Shown: positions 1 to 12,513, counted from the first letter of the stretch. The stretch is DNA of 64,000 bases from Apostichopus japonicus (GCF_037975245.1 NC_092576.1:2537501-2601500); one strand, 5' to 3'. Numbers and translations are program-made. Notes: a model not told the origin generated them from the letters alone.

Positions 1-3000
1 ACTACATTTTCATGAAAGCTGCATTTTACGAAATATTCTTACTTCCACCATTCTGACCAGTTCGCCTTGTTCGATGTATGAAATAAAACGGCTTTATATT
101 GCCTTGTATTGGCTCCATTGCCACCCCAAATTTTGGATCATTACGGAAGTGGCAAATGCTGGTAAGTGTAGTTTCGAAATAAAACTGAAAGAACATTTTC
201 CAGTAATTTAACTTGAAATGATCTTCAGACACTCGGGATTATAGCTTGAATGGTATCATACGTTACAACCAGTTTTGTATAAATGAAAGTATAAACGCAA
301 AATGCAGCTTTTACATGAAGGATATCATGTCCACTACAACTTTCAAAATATTTATTACTTTACTATAAGAAAGTTTGCTTAATTCGATATTTAGCTCTAG
401 TAATGAATGAATAATTGTTATGTTAGCAAGCATATTGTTAAGTTCACTGCGACATGCGATACAATTGAATCCTTGTAATAGTTTGTAATAATAATAACAT
501 ATTACAAAGCGATGATATTGAAAAGCTCTTGCAGAATGTTTTGCAGTTATTTAATTGTTGATTATATTGTTACTTCTTTTAACGAGAAAAAATATCAAGC
601 ACTCTGGAACTTTTGAAAACGACTGAGTTTGTCCTTGAAATATTTGTTAATAATAATTTATTGTCAGTAATGACGAAGTCCCTATTTTGAAATAAAGGCT
701 TTTGTGAAATAATTTTGGTATTGTTATTATAATTTACGGTTAATGTAATTTTTTGATGAGATAAAAAACAATCTTAATACAAATAATACAATTTCCACTA
801 TACTATGCATGGTAAATTACATTGCGTGATATTCCTCGTCAAATTTGCAGCTAATCGACTGATATTGCTCGCCCCTGAAAAATTTACTCAATGAAAACGC
901 TCTTACATCCTGTATCAATAATATACGTTTATTAAAAAGAATATTAACTGCGCTGAAAATCTCGAAATATTCATAACATTAGAGTAACACACCTTTTTGT
1001 ATTATCATTACTGGAGATGTGTTTTATTGAAAAGCTATAAAGAGCAGTTCAACATTGTTAGCTACTTGTTATTAATGATAAGACCTTGCCATTAACACCA
1101 ATAAAATACAGTGTACTGTGATGTTCATCTTTTCACTCTTTTGACACATTTTCTATATATTAGGTCGGAATGCTAAGAGGCGAGAACTATACTGTTTTTT
1201 CAAAAGTAGATCTAACCTCCCTTAAACGTTCCAGATACTCCAAAGTATTGAAGAGTGCTTAATTAAATCATAACACAACATATTCAAAAGTAAGCTTTAT
1301 TGTAATGAATACTGGGATAATACCATTTGTAGCGATACTTTATAATTACCTTTTTTGGCAAAGGAATGTATACTGCAATATAGGAGCGCAATTTGTTTAT
1401 TCTGTAAATATAATACATTTACATTAAAACAAATGATAAAAGGAGCAATTGTTACAGACAAAAATAACTAAATGTTTCAAAAGCAGTCCGATCCTCCCAT
1501 TTAGCATTCTAAATCTTCAAAATATTGAGATGGGCTAAGTTTTTCAAGGAAAATGTTTAAAAAAAAAGAAGCTATATACAGCAGCATTTCTTAAGCCATT
1601 GTTAATAATAATAAAATGCGTGTTTTGAAAAAAAAATAGCATCAGCACCGATATTTCCACATATGTCATTCTTCTAAAAGGTCATCACTACTTACGTGGA
1701 ATTACATGTTCATATTAATTAACGTTTCACCTCTGCCATTAGAAATAATTACCAAATATTACGTAGCATATAAGTTACATAATATAATGGCCAAATGGAA
1801 GCTAGGTACAAAACACAACTTCTTTAGATATTGTAATAATTTATAGTATGCTGTTATAAACATTGTCAAGTCTTCTGACATTTTGAAGATGATTAATTTT
1901 CTTTAAAGGACTAAAGTTACTAAAAGTTACAAAAGTAAGCGAACAGTCTTTCTCTATATCTCTTACTCTGTAAGTTTCGAACCTGTTCCAAAATATCAAA
2001 AACTGACACCTTAGATGATGAAATTAAAAACTTAAGGAAATCCTAGGTGAAGTAGATGGTACGACATATGGTTCTTAAAGCTGTATAATGAATGGCAATC
2101 ATTTGACCATCTACCATATTTAGATAACAGAGTAAATTTAAACCTTACATATGACTAAACTAAATGATGTATAAAGCACCTGGATTGTTATAAAGTGAAT
2201 AGTTATATCTACATGGATCTTCTAAAGGATGAATAAGTTGTAGTAAAGGTTGATTTATTAAAAGTTACCGTATAAAAAAGGATCGTAATCCATCACGCAT
2301 TAATTTTGTAAGCAAAATCACAATCTGCTATTCTGATAAGTAGCTTTGCGCACACCTTGCCATGTAATTTACAATCACCATTTTCCTAAATTTTTTTCCG
2401 TTTTTGGAATACAGGTGGAAACACTTTACTAGTAAAAAACATCTTTGTCGTAGAACAAATGCAGTAATATTTTAGTTTCCCTGCAGGTCGGAAATTAATT
2501 ATACTGTTAACTTCCCATTCACGATATATAACACTATTGAAAAATTCTCTTGTTCAACTTGGCTGTTGGCATCCATATTTATATTTTACTGATACCTTTA
2601 AATAAGTAACAACTCACATAAACCAAAAGAAAATACATCGTGGAAAAATATGTAAACGAAAATGATTTCAAAGCACTGATTACATTCACCACATAAACTA
2701 TAATAATTAAATTCAACAGTGATTAATTGTAATTAATTTTCTACAGTTAATTTATATTATATTATTAATTTATAAATCTATCTACAGGTAATGTTATATG
2801 AGGATCTATCTGCAAGTTTTAACAATCGAATGTTCCTTACTCTATCTTTTCTATCAACTTACTATGCCTTACAGGGTTCCAGTGTAATTGGAAGCAGTAA
2901 GGCCATGTAGACCTGCATCAAACATTAAGTGGCAGGTTATGTTTAGCAGCACGATATTATAGAAAATATATAAAAATGATATTAGTGACTTGATACCTTC

Positions 3001-4963
3001 GATGCATCCCTTAGCCAGTTTCCATTAAAGTATTTGTAATTTTAATGTCTTTCAATGTGTTACTGTAACTCAAGTTCATCTACAGAATATAGGTGAATGC
3101 AAGTTCACACAAAAATAGTTCTTATCATTTCAGCTACTTTGAGACTCATAGAGCTAATCATTACGATGGTCCAAAATACAACCTTGCTAAGGCTGCGTCC
3201 TTAACTCTAAATACTTTGATTCATATGAAACGACAAGAGAATTTGAAGTTGCTAAGAATGGTCAGACTTGAAGGAAAGATAACCCTCAGTGAAATTCACG
3301 TTGTCCTGGAGAAATTTCCTGTTGTTTAACTCGAACAATAAAGAACGACCTAGACAAACGCTGAGCAGAGACACTGTCGGCTATATCGGCTTATGTTCTT
3401 AGAAGGCATTGTATGTTAGTTGCCAGTCTTCGTCGCTGTTGAGAAAATAAAGGGAGAGAGACGTTACCATATGTGTCAAATGATGACGTCATTTCTAAAA
3501 GCCAATTGATTTAAGTTGCTTTATTTATTACGGATATTCAATCTAGGCTGGTAGCTTTTCTAGTACCTCATATTTTAGAACATGAATATAAAATGGATTC
3601 AACATATATCATTTCTTGTAATAATCTCCATCCATTGAAATCATCATGTTCTTGTTCTCATCTTTTATGTTAACTTTCTTTTAATGTATTTATAAAGAAG
3701 GGGGTGTGGTCGTGATCATTTTACTTTGTATGTTATTTCTCACTTTGATTTGATTTATAAAAAAAACAACACATATGGTCTTGGGATAACACAGAAAAGT
3801 CTGTCCAGCAGACCTTAATCCTATGTTGCCCCTCAGTGTACATTTGACAGCAATGATTCCTTAGAGTTTTTATGTTTATATCCATGTTCATGGTGATTTT
3901 CACTAGTAGGTATTTTAAATAATTTCAGATCAAGACAAATAGCAATATGTTTACGATTTCTAAGTGATTGATGGAATGCCAAACAAAGATTTTTTTAAAT
4001 GAATTTTTACACAAGAATTATATCAAATGTTATTTGTTTAAAATTTGAATGGTTTACATCATTAACATTTCAGTTCTCAAGTTCATTATATTACATAATA
4101 GTCTAATACCAGGATACTTAATGAATCGATTTATTTAGAGTCTGAAACTTTCGCAAGCTTAATTCCCCTCAAAGTATGGACCGTGGATTATGGTAAACAT
4201 TGCAGCATTAGATTATTAGATTTGGATATTACGTTTATAATATTTCTCGGGCACGTAATTAATCACTTCACTGAGGGTTTGTTTCGACTAGTTTATGGGC
4301 AAATAAAGTGTGTGAGTGTTTATATACCTGTAATAATCGCGGAAGGTTTCGACCTATAAGAGAAACAGAAAAGTAGTAAAATAGAATTGTTTGGAAAATA
4401 CTGAGTGCGATATTATTATTCGATAATATTGTGAGCTATAATATGCAGCATAAGAGACAACAAAGTGGCGATGCTGTATATAATACGTTATAAGGAGATA
4501 TCATGATAGACTCTCGTGTAAAGATGCATTTACGTATCAAATTGTTTCATGGCATAGTCTCACTTTTTACTTTCCTTCAGGTGAAAATTAATTACATTAA
4601 AAAAAATAGTTGCACTGAGTTTCTATAAAAAATACATGTAGTAATTACATTAATCATCAGAATTTTGAAACAAATATACTTTCATATCACATCATGTTTA
4701 GCTGTCAAGGCAATGATACGGAAACAATTACACATAAAAGAGTATTGTTTACACTTATATTACACTCAATGTGTATGAATACTTTATATGCATACATCAC
4801 AACATCAATGATGCGATTAGTATTTACAAGCCTATCAATACCACCCTACAATTTTCCATTACCAGTGAGAACTTGCAGAGCTTCCTTCATATCTGCACCC
4901 ACACCACCCCACTACGACACATACACAAACATTTTCATATCTGACCAATATTCCGTGTTTTAC

Positions 4964-5011
4964 CTCTTCGGCATAATCAGCATCTGTTATTTCATCACCA
5001 ATTTCCAACAT
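4964..5011 (-). CDS. 48-nt coding exon of NLR-locus gene, copy A
   Basis: On the minus strand a pyrimidine-containing acceptor ending TTTACAG precedes 16 codons reading MLEIGDEITDADYAEE, followed by donor GTAAAA. It begins and ends in phase 0. The counterpart in copy B (60212-60259) keeps both splice sites, the length and 12 of 16 residues, and changes are spread as expected for a coding exon under constraint. It follows the exon at 5574-5671 (also ending in phase 0) by about 560 bp. The ATG at the exon start is probably an internal Met, since it directly follows a splice acceptor. Function is unknown; the acidic segment may link repeat modules of an NLR. The downstream exon lies beyond the left window edge. 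Confidence 0.65.
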
Positions 5012-5573
5012 CTGTAAATAAAACATATAAATTGGTAAGGAACATTATGTTCAATGGATATGTCTACTGTTTTATTGTTCACTACAAATTTGTCTTACCT
5101 CACTATACACATGTTTCAACAAAAGTCTGCGTGTGAAATAAGACCTTTTAAAAGGACATATTAAGATGAAGGAATGTATTAGACAATATCAGACAATTTG
5201 GTTGTTTTAATAACATCAGTTGTAGAATGTCTTTGTTATCGAAGCGTTCAAGTTGTCCTCCTATCTAATGGTAGTGAAGGAAACACCTCCTACTTGGATT
5301 AGCATATGTATGATTCCTGAAATTACTGCCAGGAAGCAAACTTCTTTAATCCATAACCTCACACTAGTGAAGAGACGCCACAAGTAGGTGTCCCTGCACT
5401 GGTGTGGACATCTTATATATTACAATGATAAAGACAAATGGCAACTACAATGCATACTAAATGATGGACTTTTTATTCTCAACGGATAGCAGTGATTTTA
5501 AATTGTCTACGATATAATGAAATTATTTTCAGTAAACCTATATGCGTGATGACAACACACATTTGTTACTTAC

Positions 5574-5671
5574 AGGAAAGAAATTCTCGAAATCCTCATT
5601 CAGCAGCCAGCGGCCAGACTGAAGGTCCAGAAGATAGTGGCGTTCATCACGTTTGTAAGGAAGCCAGAAAA
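5574..5671 (-). CDS. 98-nt coding exon with LLDLQSGRW motif, NLR-locus gene, copy A
   Basis: Minus strand: acceptor CCTTTTACAG, then two bases completing a split codon and 32 codons containing RHYLLDLQSGRWLLNEDF, then donor GTAAGT. The duplicate at 62197-62294 has identical length and splice phases and most residues conserved. A shorter relative at 17616-17671 carries LLDLQSGKW after the same split-codon start. Three copies with preserved frame and splice sites argue that this is real coding sequence. It is aromatic and Leu-rich with no signal peptide or membrane segment, so probably cytosolic. I do not recognise the domain; membership in the NLR transcript is inferred from strand, phase and proximity. 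Confidence 0.72.
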
Positions 5672-5735
5672 CTGTAAAAGGAATAGAACAAAATACTTTG
5701 GAATATTTTTTAAATATTTTTTTTATAACTTGACC

Positions 5736-6197
5736 GTGTGTTATAATTGACACCGAGCATCGTAGTTACTCTTATGAAACCTCACCCCTGTCACACCTTT
5801 TATATTCACAAAGAGAATATTGCCATTTACGATTACACTCACTTAATATCAACACATGAATTATGTGATAGGCGTACCACCCCTCCTGTCCTACCAAACT
5901 TGACATTTCCTAATATAGTCACAAATGTAAGCAAATGTAGCTTTCCAATGATACCCAATTTGTGTCAAACGAAGCTTGCATCCTCGAGGAATAAAAGATA
6001 AAAAATTCGAGGGTAATAAAACCTTCGAAAAATTGTTGTATTTACGGTAATGCGGCGTGACGTCAGTCGAGGAACTCAGCTCAATTACGAGACACTATGT
6101 TCACATTCTTAAACGTCTGAGAACACACAACATAACACTGTTGCAGCACCCGAACCGAATTGTACAGTTGCTTATAATAGCGTTTTCGACGTGAATA
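5736..6197. other. Unannotated intergenic or intronic stretch
   Basis: No exon, repeat family or RNA recognised. A short less AT-rich patch around 6040-6080 contains the palindrome GACGTC, a CRE-like half-site arrangement, but no linked gene start was found. Confidence 0.4.
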
Positions 6198-6484
6198 TAT
6201 TGCGCATTTATATGCATCTGTGTTATAACATGATAACACGTGTTATGCTAGAGGCACATTTTATTGCGGCCTGTGTTAAAAAAAATATGAAAATATAAAA
6301 ATATAAAAATAAATAAATAAAATAAATAAAAATATTTTATATTCTATACAAATATAAAAAAATATATATATATAATACCACTACGAATTACTGTATTGTA
6401 TCTTTAACATATCTAGCTCTCGCATGCTCCCAAAACATAACACGTGTTAGTGTGTTATAACATCCTGGCATATAAATGCATAAT
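6198..6484. mobile_element. Palindromic MITE-like element, about 285 bp
   Basis: The ends form a long imperfect inverted repeat: the left arm 6198-6247 (GCATTTATATGC, TGTTATAACA, AACACGTGTT) pairs with the right arm 6435-6484. The centre is an A/T-rich spacer with AAAATATAAA-like repeats. There is no coding capacity. A target-site duplication could not be fixed, although the flanks are TA-rich. It is therefore a nonautonomous DNA element or foldback element. Each arm carries the palindrome AACACGTGTT, which includes an E-box (CACGTG). Confidence 0.7.
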
Positions 6485-6612
6485 ATGCTATACGTTAAAA
6501 ACAAATATAAGCTCACACCTTTTCGGCTTGGGTGGTTGCAGCGCTTCGTAATAATTGAGATTTAGTATTTGGAGTTTTGTTTTTACGTAAATTTATCTCG
6601 TTACTGTTAAAT

Positions 6613-6760
6613 ATGCCGAACCGATATGTGGTATCAGGTTGCTCCACCACAAGTAAAGACGGATTTCTACTGCAAGCTTTTCCAAAAGATGACAGAAATC
6701 GAAGAATTTGAACACGACTCGCTCAAAACACTACACATACACAACGTTATGAGTGCCTGT
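6613..6760 (+). pseudogene. Decayed THAP-domain coding remnant
   Basis: From the ATG at 6613 the translation begins MPNRYVVSGCSTTSKDG and continues through FPKD, matching the start of a THAP zinc finger (Met-Pro, C-x4-C, then FP about 13 residues later). THAP domains are DNA-binding modules found in cellular factors and in P-element/Kolobok-type transposases. Two key positions are lost: the first zinc-binding Cys is Tyr (codon TAT at 6625-6627), and where the conserved Trp is expected the codon is TGA (6709-6711), after which the frame still reads TRLAQN. Both are single G-to-A changes from the consensus codons. No intact transposase follows, so this is most likely a transposon relic. The assignment rests on a short match. 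Confidence 0.55.
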
Positions 6761-7914
6761 AGGCCTATACTGTTGCCAAATTACTTGTTATGACCATAGC
6801 CCAGGCCTCCTTGATACAGCAAATGACGATATTTTGTTGGTTACCTAATATTTTGCACAAAACGTAAAGCCAGTTGGTTTGAGAACAATCAATTCTAGAT
6901 CTGCAAGTTTTCTTTTGTGGTAAAACTGGCGTTGTGTTGTGATTTTACGTAACAGTTGGATGATACAATTACACGGTCTAGCCTGTTATACAACGTCTAT
7001 TATAGTTAGGTCTAGGGCCATGTTACCAGTACTCCTATAGGGTTGTACTGTAACAGAATGTCACATTTTCCTTGCACTGTAAGACAAACAATTCTAGAAG
7101 CTTCGCTACGAAGTTAAGTAGCAGGATCATCGATATTCGAGATAATTTGAATCATATGAAGGTCTTAATAACGGTGGTTTTGTTTATGCTCAACCGACCA
7201 GTTTCGGTTCAGGGTCTTCCAACCGTTCTGCTCGGGGACTTCACTCGGCAGTGACGCGTCTCGGCCATCGGGATCGTTTTACAATTCTTCTGCAAGGGGC
7301 TCAATTGATAGGGAAAAACACCGACATTATCTTCATCACCCTCAAAACTATTCCCTGCTCTTCTTCCTCAAGAAAATAATTTTAGTCAAAGCTTACGAAT
7401 GTCCTGAGAGGTAAAGTCCTATTTCCCCGGAATCGGAAGATTCGGGAGAAGACAATTGATGAAAAGAGTGTTGTGGTTACATGTTGTAAATTATATAACG
7501 CCGTATCGGTAAACAGCGGGGTGTCGGCTTTGGCTGAAAGGGTTCCTTTGATGACGTCAGATGAACTGCGGTGGGCAGCTTTGCCTTTTTTACGAGTGGC
7601 AGCTCGAGAGGTCTCTAGGGAAAACTTTTACAGCGAATTTCTGGAGTTTGAAGCCGTATTTACGGAAAGTTGTGCATGGGTGGTGTTGTAGTAATGTAAA
7701 TAAACCATTCCGAAAAATGAAAATTTTTCATTTCATAACCTCTTTAAATATTCTGTCAAAATCAGGCATATCTCAGATTACAATTAGAAGGCTATTTTTT
7801 TTTTGGCAATTTAAAATTCAACCAGAATGCACTTTTGCATTCTGGTTTCGATGATGTAAACAAGAGCAGTTTTATTCATGAATCTGACGTAAAATGTACA
7901 ATAAGGGCGTACAA
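6761..7914. other. Stretch downstream of the THAP remnant, no gene recognised
   Basis: Several short frames (60-97 codons, for example 7473-7691 and 7561-7854 on the plus strand) overlap one another without splice or homology support. The stretch is somewhat less AT-rich than its surroundings between 7130 and 7690 and could be decayed transposon sequence continuing from the THAP remnant, but I could not identify any motif. Confidence 0.3.
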
Positions 7915-8165
7915 TGGTTTCACGATTTGACTTTTGATGACCCAAATGACCTCTACTTCCACCAAAAACAACAGGCGTCTTTAACTCAATGTGGTACTTC
8001 GATCTACACTCTGAATTAGAGGTCGACCCAAGATTCCAGTATTGTCATATCGTGTTTACAAGGTTTTCACAATTTGACCCCTGGTGAACCCAAATGACAT
8101 TGACTACCACCAAAAACGATATACTTCTTATACTCAAAGTGGTTCTCCTATACACTAAATATGAA
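7915..8165. repeat. Two diverged tandem copies of a ~150-bp repeat with TGACC words
   Basis: The block 7916-8013 recurs at about 8061-8155. Shared words are TTTCAC-ATTTGAC, GACCCAAATGAC / AACCCAAATGAC, TACCACCAAAAAC-type and a CTCAA-GTGGT segment. Each copy carries TGAC-type half-sites a few bases apart. The arrangement resembles a degraded interspersed or tandem repeat rather than coding DNA. Confidence 0.6.
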
Positions 8166-8231
8166 ATGTGTCTTACCTTCTCTTCTTTAGATATCGTGTT
8201 TACAAGCTGGGCGTCACAAGCGCACTCCAAA

Positions 8232-8265
8232 TACACACACGCACACACACACACGCACACACGCC
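8232..8265. repeat. (CA)n microsatellite
   Basis: Alternating CA/CG-interrupted dinucleotides (acacacacgcacacac) over about 34 bp. It explains the Cys/Val-rich short frames seen on the opposite strand, which are not genes. Confidence 0.9.
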
Positions 8266-8865
8266 ATAATGCATAGGTAACGATTATCATCGAAACCAAA
8301 AATGGAGAACACTGGTCATTATAATCGTCAATGTCTTTTTTGTAATGTTCAGTAACTGTGGAATTGAAATTTTATGGAATATAAAGTGTGAGAACAAAAA
8401 CATAAATTTGCGACAAGTATAATTATGCTCGGTCAACAATAGGAAGCTTTGTAGTGTTTGTACGTATTTATATGTTTAGACTTTGTGATGAACGAATACG
8501 CATAAGAAATCATGCTTAAAATATGGGTTCTATGTTTTTTCAGGCGTTCTGTTTCATATTAATTCCACCATTATCCTACTCCCCTGAAAGTGTGAAATGC
8601 ACGTAGCCCACTTAAAATAATCATCAAACAAAATACTTGAAAACATAATCCTATTCAATGCACTTTGGTTTGCTCTGTTGGCATGGTGTGCTTTTATTTG
8701 ACTAATAATGAATTCGTACTATAAGAGACCATTTTTAGTTCCGGTCCAATATCTTATAATATAATCTGAAAAAAAAAACACCCATTGCCTTGTGTGAGAG
8801 GTATGTTTGTGTTATACAAGATCATGTATAGTTCAAGGTTAGTTTTAGTCATTTTACTCCTAGCA

Positions 8866-8954
8866 TTGCTTGGCAGCCCGCCAGAATCCGTATAGTTGTT
8901 GATAGATTCTACACGTCGTTGTGCGTTTTTCTGAATACGTTGTGTGCGTGACAT
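8866..8954 (-). CDS. Candidate first coding exon, unknown protein
   Basis: An ATG at 8954 (minus strand) opens a frame starting MSRTQRIQKNAQRR and continuing through NNYTDSGGLPSN, with composition richer in GC than its flanks. It lies 50-106 bp from the four CCAAT/ATTGG boxes at 9004-9060, the distance expected of a promoter. A possible donor (GGA|GTAAAA) falls at about 8854-8862, so the exact 3' end is uncertain. The N-terminus is basic. No domain was recognised and no downstream exon found, so this may be spurious. Confidence 0.25.
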
Positions 8955-9003
8955 GATATTATGTGTTCATATAATTTCGTTCAGCTGTGCGCGATGGTGA
9001 TCG

Positions 9004-9060
9004 ATTGGCCTGTCCAATCAAAAGTTCTTATCATTGGTCGCTACCGGCACTTCAGCCAAT
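9004..9060. promoter_or_regulatory. Cluster of four CCAAT boxes (candidate promoter)
   Basis: ATTGG at 9004-9008, CCAAT at 9014-9018, ATTGG at 9033-9037 and CCAAT at 9056-9060 fall within 57 bp. Clustered CCAAT boxes bind NF-Y in animal promoters and are often bidirectional. The candidate minus-strand start codon at 8954 lies just beyond. No TATA box is evident. This is a sequence-pattern call only. Confidence 0.45.
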
Positions 9061-9160
9061 CAGCTGAGTTTGCGAACATGTTGGTTTATTCCAGTTTGCA
9101 TGACTTCAAAGAAACATGTTTTCGTATTCGGGAGTTTTCAGTCTTAGTCCCGTAAGGACG

Positions 9161-11437
9161 TATTGTTTGAGTTCTCATTTCTTTAGGCTCTTTATTGTTA
9201 ATCCGTTTCAAGGTTCATCCTATCTGTCGTTCTCAATTTGGAATCCGAACACTTATATAAAGTCTATCACAAAAAGTTAAGTATATGGTTCTTCTCCTGA
9301 ACTGTTTCTTATATTATCTCGATATTTCGGACTTATCCCTCGGCAGAATAATCTCGTATAGGCGCCCACGCTAACCTGACATAAGTATCAACTAAAACCC
9401 CGCCTTACACTATCATCTATTCTGATTATTTTTCTGATTAACGAATACTAACAATTTCACTTAAGGAAGGCAAGATTTATGACATAAACACGTTGCCCTA
9501 TATACAGGGAGCAATTTATAAATACATTTGCGTGGACCTGCTGTGGATCTGCTTTTGTGTTCATATTTACACTGGTTTTTTTTTAATGTTCAAATTCCAT
9601 CTGACTAGACTCAAGTAAACATTAGCTAAGCTGGGCATTCCTGTTATAAGTTGATTATTAACAAGTTCCGCCTATAATCAAATTTCATGCAATAATCGGT
9701 GACGGACAGCTTCTCTTGATAACAAGGTTTAGGGTAGGCCGAAACTTCTGTATCACCGTTTATGACCAGTATCAAGTTTAATGACATCTTTCAATGCAAC
9801 ACATTTACCAAAATAGGACAATTTCTCTTACTTTGCCAGAGCGATTTTGCCGCTGATGTTACAGGAAAACTTAAACTTCATTATACTATGAACCTTGTTT
9901 CATTTATAGACATAGAAATAAGCTTTATTCAACTGTGTGCCCATACTGCAAAATATTATCGTTTTAAAACTAGCTGGTTAAACACATTTATTGCTTTTCC
10001 TTTGTGCAGAACTGAAGATGAAATTTGTAACTACTGTCATAATGTTGCAGTTGCTGCTTTGTATTAAATGTAAGGTGGTAAATTGCCAAGAGTTTTAATT
10101 GATGATTAAAACGGCCATGACTTCATGACCACTCACTCATTACATGTGTACAGTTCAATCCTATGATATTGCAAAGCCATACATGTGCTTTTGGTATTTT
10201 GGAACTTCATCAAATTTATGTATAACAGACAAGAACGAATTAAACCAGCGCCGCATTTAGTGAACAAGCATCAATTGAAATACTTCATAAAAACAACAAT
10301 TATCACTAGCGACATGAAACATGATTCAACAGAAACAGAAGGTTAAACATCCTCCCTGATACCATCTCAATTGCAACTAGATTGATAAATTATCCAAAAC
10401 ATTTAACCTTAATAATAATCCAGTTTATCATTACTAAATAATCCTACTTTACAACATATTTTTCAATACACTTAACGTACACAGCAATCAATCTCTTTAT
10501 GTTCTTGTAGTTCATTGATATTGAAGTACTGATATACCCAGGCTGGACTACATAAATTAAGTGTCAAATTTGACACATTGTGGACTCTTCAACCTTAAAA
10601 TGTTGCAAAAACCTTTCCTTGCTCCATTCCAACTCTTCCTGATAAAGATCACTAGAATATCAATGAGAGCTTTATACTGCACCTTTGACATTCCTTGCTT
10701 TCATATTTGCCAGAGAGGAAGATGTACTAGTAGGTGGCAGCAGACAGTATTCAAAACTGCAAAAGAAAGTAATTCATTGTAATCATACATTTGACGTCAC
10801 ATAAAGTTCAAGAACTGTCCATCCAGTGTAGCTACTTACGTCATTAATTATCAACTACTAGGTGCCGCTTATACAAGATAAGCTAACGATGGGAGGATAT
10901 AACAGTTTGCAATATTATAAGCTAACATACCTTAAAGCTGAATATATGATATCGTTTTTGAAAAGGCGATAATTTACCTTTGACACTATATTTTGGTCAG
11001 TGATTAACGCCATTGTATACCTGACCATACTGGCGGGGACTTGTCTGCTGGCATGGACAAGATCACAAAAGCTATGTAATAACTTTTAACGAATGGAAAT
11101 GATTCGTATGTAATCTACATTCAATATAACTACACAACACTACCCATATCCACGGATTTAACACCCGTTTTATGCACTCACCCTGCTGGGGTGGGGAAGG
11201 CAAAAACATTATGCCATCCATCCAGGTAAAGGGTGGGGGGTGGGACGGTGGCCGACTCCCTTGTAGAAATGTTGGTCAAATGGATTGTGTTTGCATAACG
11301 ATTCTACTGTTGCAACTTTCTAATGAAATGTCGAGGGTTTTTTACTGTTTTAGGCTGAACCACACACATATGTTATATACTGTACACTAGGGTGGTTTGG
11401 AATATTCCATGCCATTATTTTATTCTGGGGACTAACT
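9161..11437. other. Long stretch without recognisable genes
   Basis: AT-rich sequence with only short, unsupported frames (for example 9762-10067 and 10561-10782 on the plus strand, low complexity and without splice or domain evidence). No RNA gene, repeat family or transposon terminus was recognised. Confidence 0.4.
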
Positions 11438-11456
11438 CCCCCCCCCCCCCCCCCCT
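11438..11456. repeat. Poly-C tract
   Basis: Uninterrupted run of about 17 C residues flanked by CTCC-type sequence. Similar poly-C/G runs recur through the window (18190, 22118, 23611, 28381, 54211, 62393) and generate spurious Pro/Gly-rich frames. Confidence 0.9.
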
Positions 11457-12452
11457 CGTACTCTCCCCCTAAAAGGATAAGCGTTTGTGCATCTACTAAT
11501 ACCACAAATACAAGAGTGTGTTCAATGTTAACTTGCATTAAGTAAAAATAATATTATCGTAGGCCTATCTTTTGTAAATTTCAAAACATAAATTGCAATA
11601 TAGTGCCTGATTTCTCCTCTCTAAACCAAAAATCAACTCGGATATTGCCTCTTTCGGGATCATTGTAGAATTGTTTTCATCTGTATATTCAATTTTATTT
11701 TTTCTGTTTAAATTTTCCCCGTTATATATGTCAATTCCCACTAACATCAACTTTCAATACTTTTTTAGGGAAATTAAAAGGTTGATGTAAACATCCCTCA
11801 CCCACAGCATTAAAATTGTGTTTTATCCTCAAAAAAATGAAGTTTCAATCGCCTACCCAATATATATGGGAAAAAAAATTGTTTCTCTATTTCTCGTATC
11901 ATCAACCTCACCCGTTACTGTGAACATTCCTCTTTAAGAGCATACAACACAATATAACATGTACATTGATATGTCTTACTGCTATAAGGAAACGTCTTTT
12001 GAATTTGCCTTGTAACGACCACGAATATGATAACGTTATAACAGGGATCTGAGTTTGTAACAACTGGTTCTGCGGGCATATACACAATATGCTGCATTAA
12101 CCTGCCATTGAAAATGAGTTACCGGAGAAACGATAAATCCTTAACGTTAGTTGAGACTATTACTTGTATATGGCAATATCCGTACCCCCATCCCCGCCCC
12201 CAGCCTCCGCCCTCCCGGGTTATTTCACAAAATTATTTAGCCCAAATCTCCTTACAAAATTGTTCTCGGAATTCTTTATTATGTTGGAGATTTTATTTTA
12301 TCTACTTTCTTAACGTACACTTACTTAAGATCAAGAAAGTAAAAATCCTTGAAAAAGATTATACGCACAATGTCGACCAACAATTCAAACCAGACAATGT
12401 CTAGACGTATCCAGGTACTCGCTTGTTCAATATTCTAGGGGTTATATAAAGG

Positions 12453-12513
12453 TCACGCGCGCGCGTCTCTTTTATGGAATATAACTTCTTGTTACTGGGA
12501 CGCGCGCGCCACA
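12453..12513. repeat. Inverted repeat with alternating CG arms
   Basis: GTCACGCGCGCGCGTC at about 12452-12467 pairs with GACGCGCGCGCCAC at about 12499-12512 across a 30-bp AT-rich spacer. The arms are alternating purine-pyrimidine (Z-DNA-prone) and stand out in an AT-rich background. The function is unknown. Confidence 0.6.

Larger units (their letters stand above)
1..5735. repeat. Segmental duplication, copy A (left end cut by window)
   Basis: This whole stretch aligns, in the same orientation, with 55272-62350. Matching blocks include the start (TTTTCATGAAAGCTGCATTT at about 9 and 55280), the 'gaaggatatcatgtccact' block (about 316 and 55576), the 2400-2560 block (about 57430-57580), the 4040-4330 block, and the two exons near 5.0 and 5.6 kb with their splice sites. 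Divergence is visible as scattered substitutions and indels, so the duplication is not recent. Similarity fades after about 5735. The left limit is unknown because the alignment is already under way at base 1. Apart from the two exons I see no coding sequence in it. Confidence 0.9.

Noticed and set aside
9762-10067. 101-codon frame as a gene
   Set aside because: There is no domain, no splice signal, no GC rise, and the residues follow local AT-rich composition.
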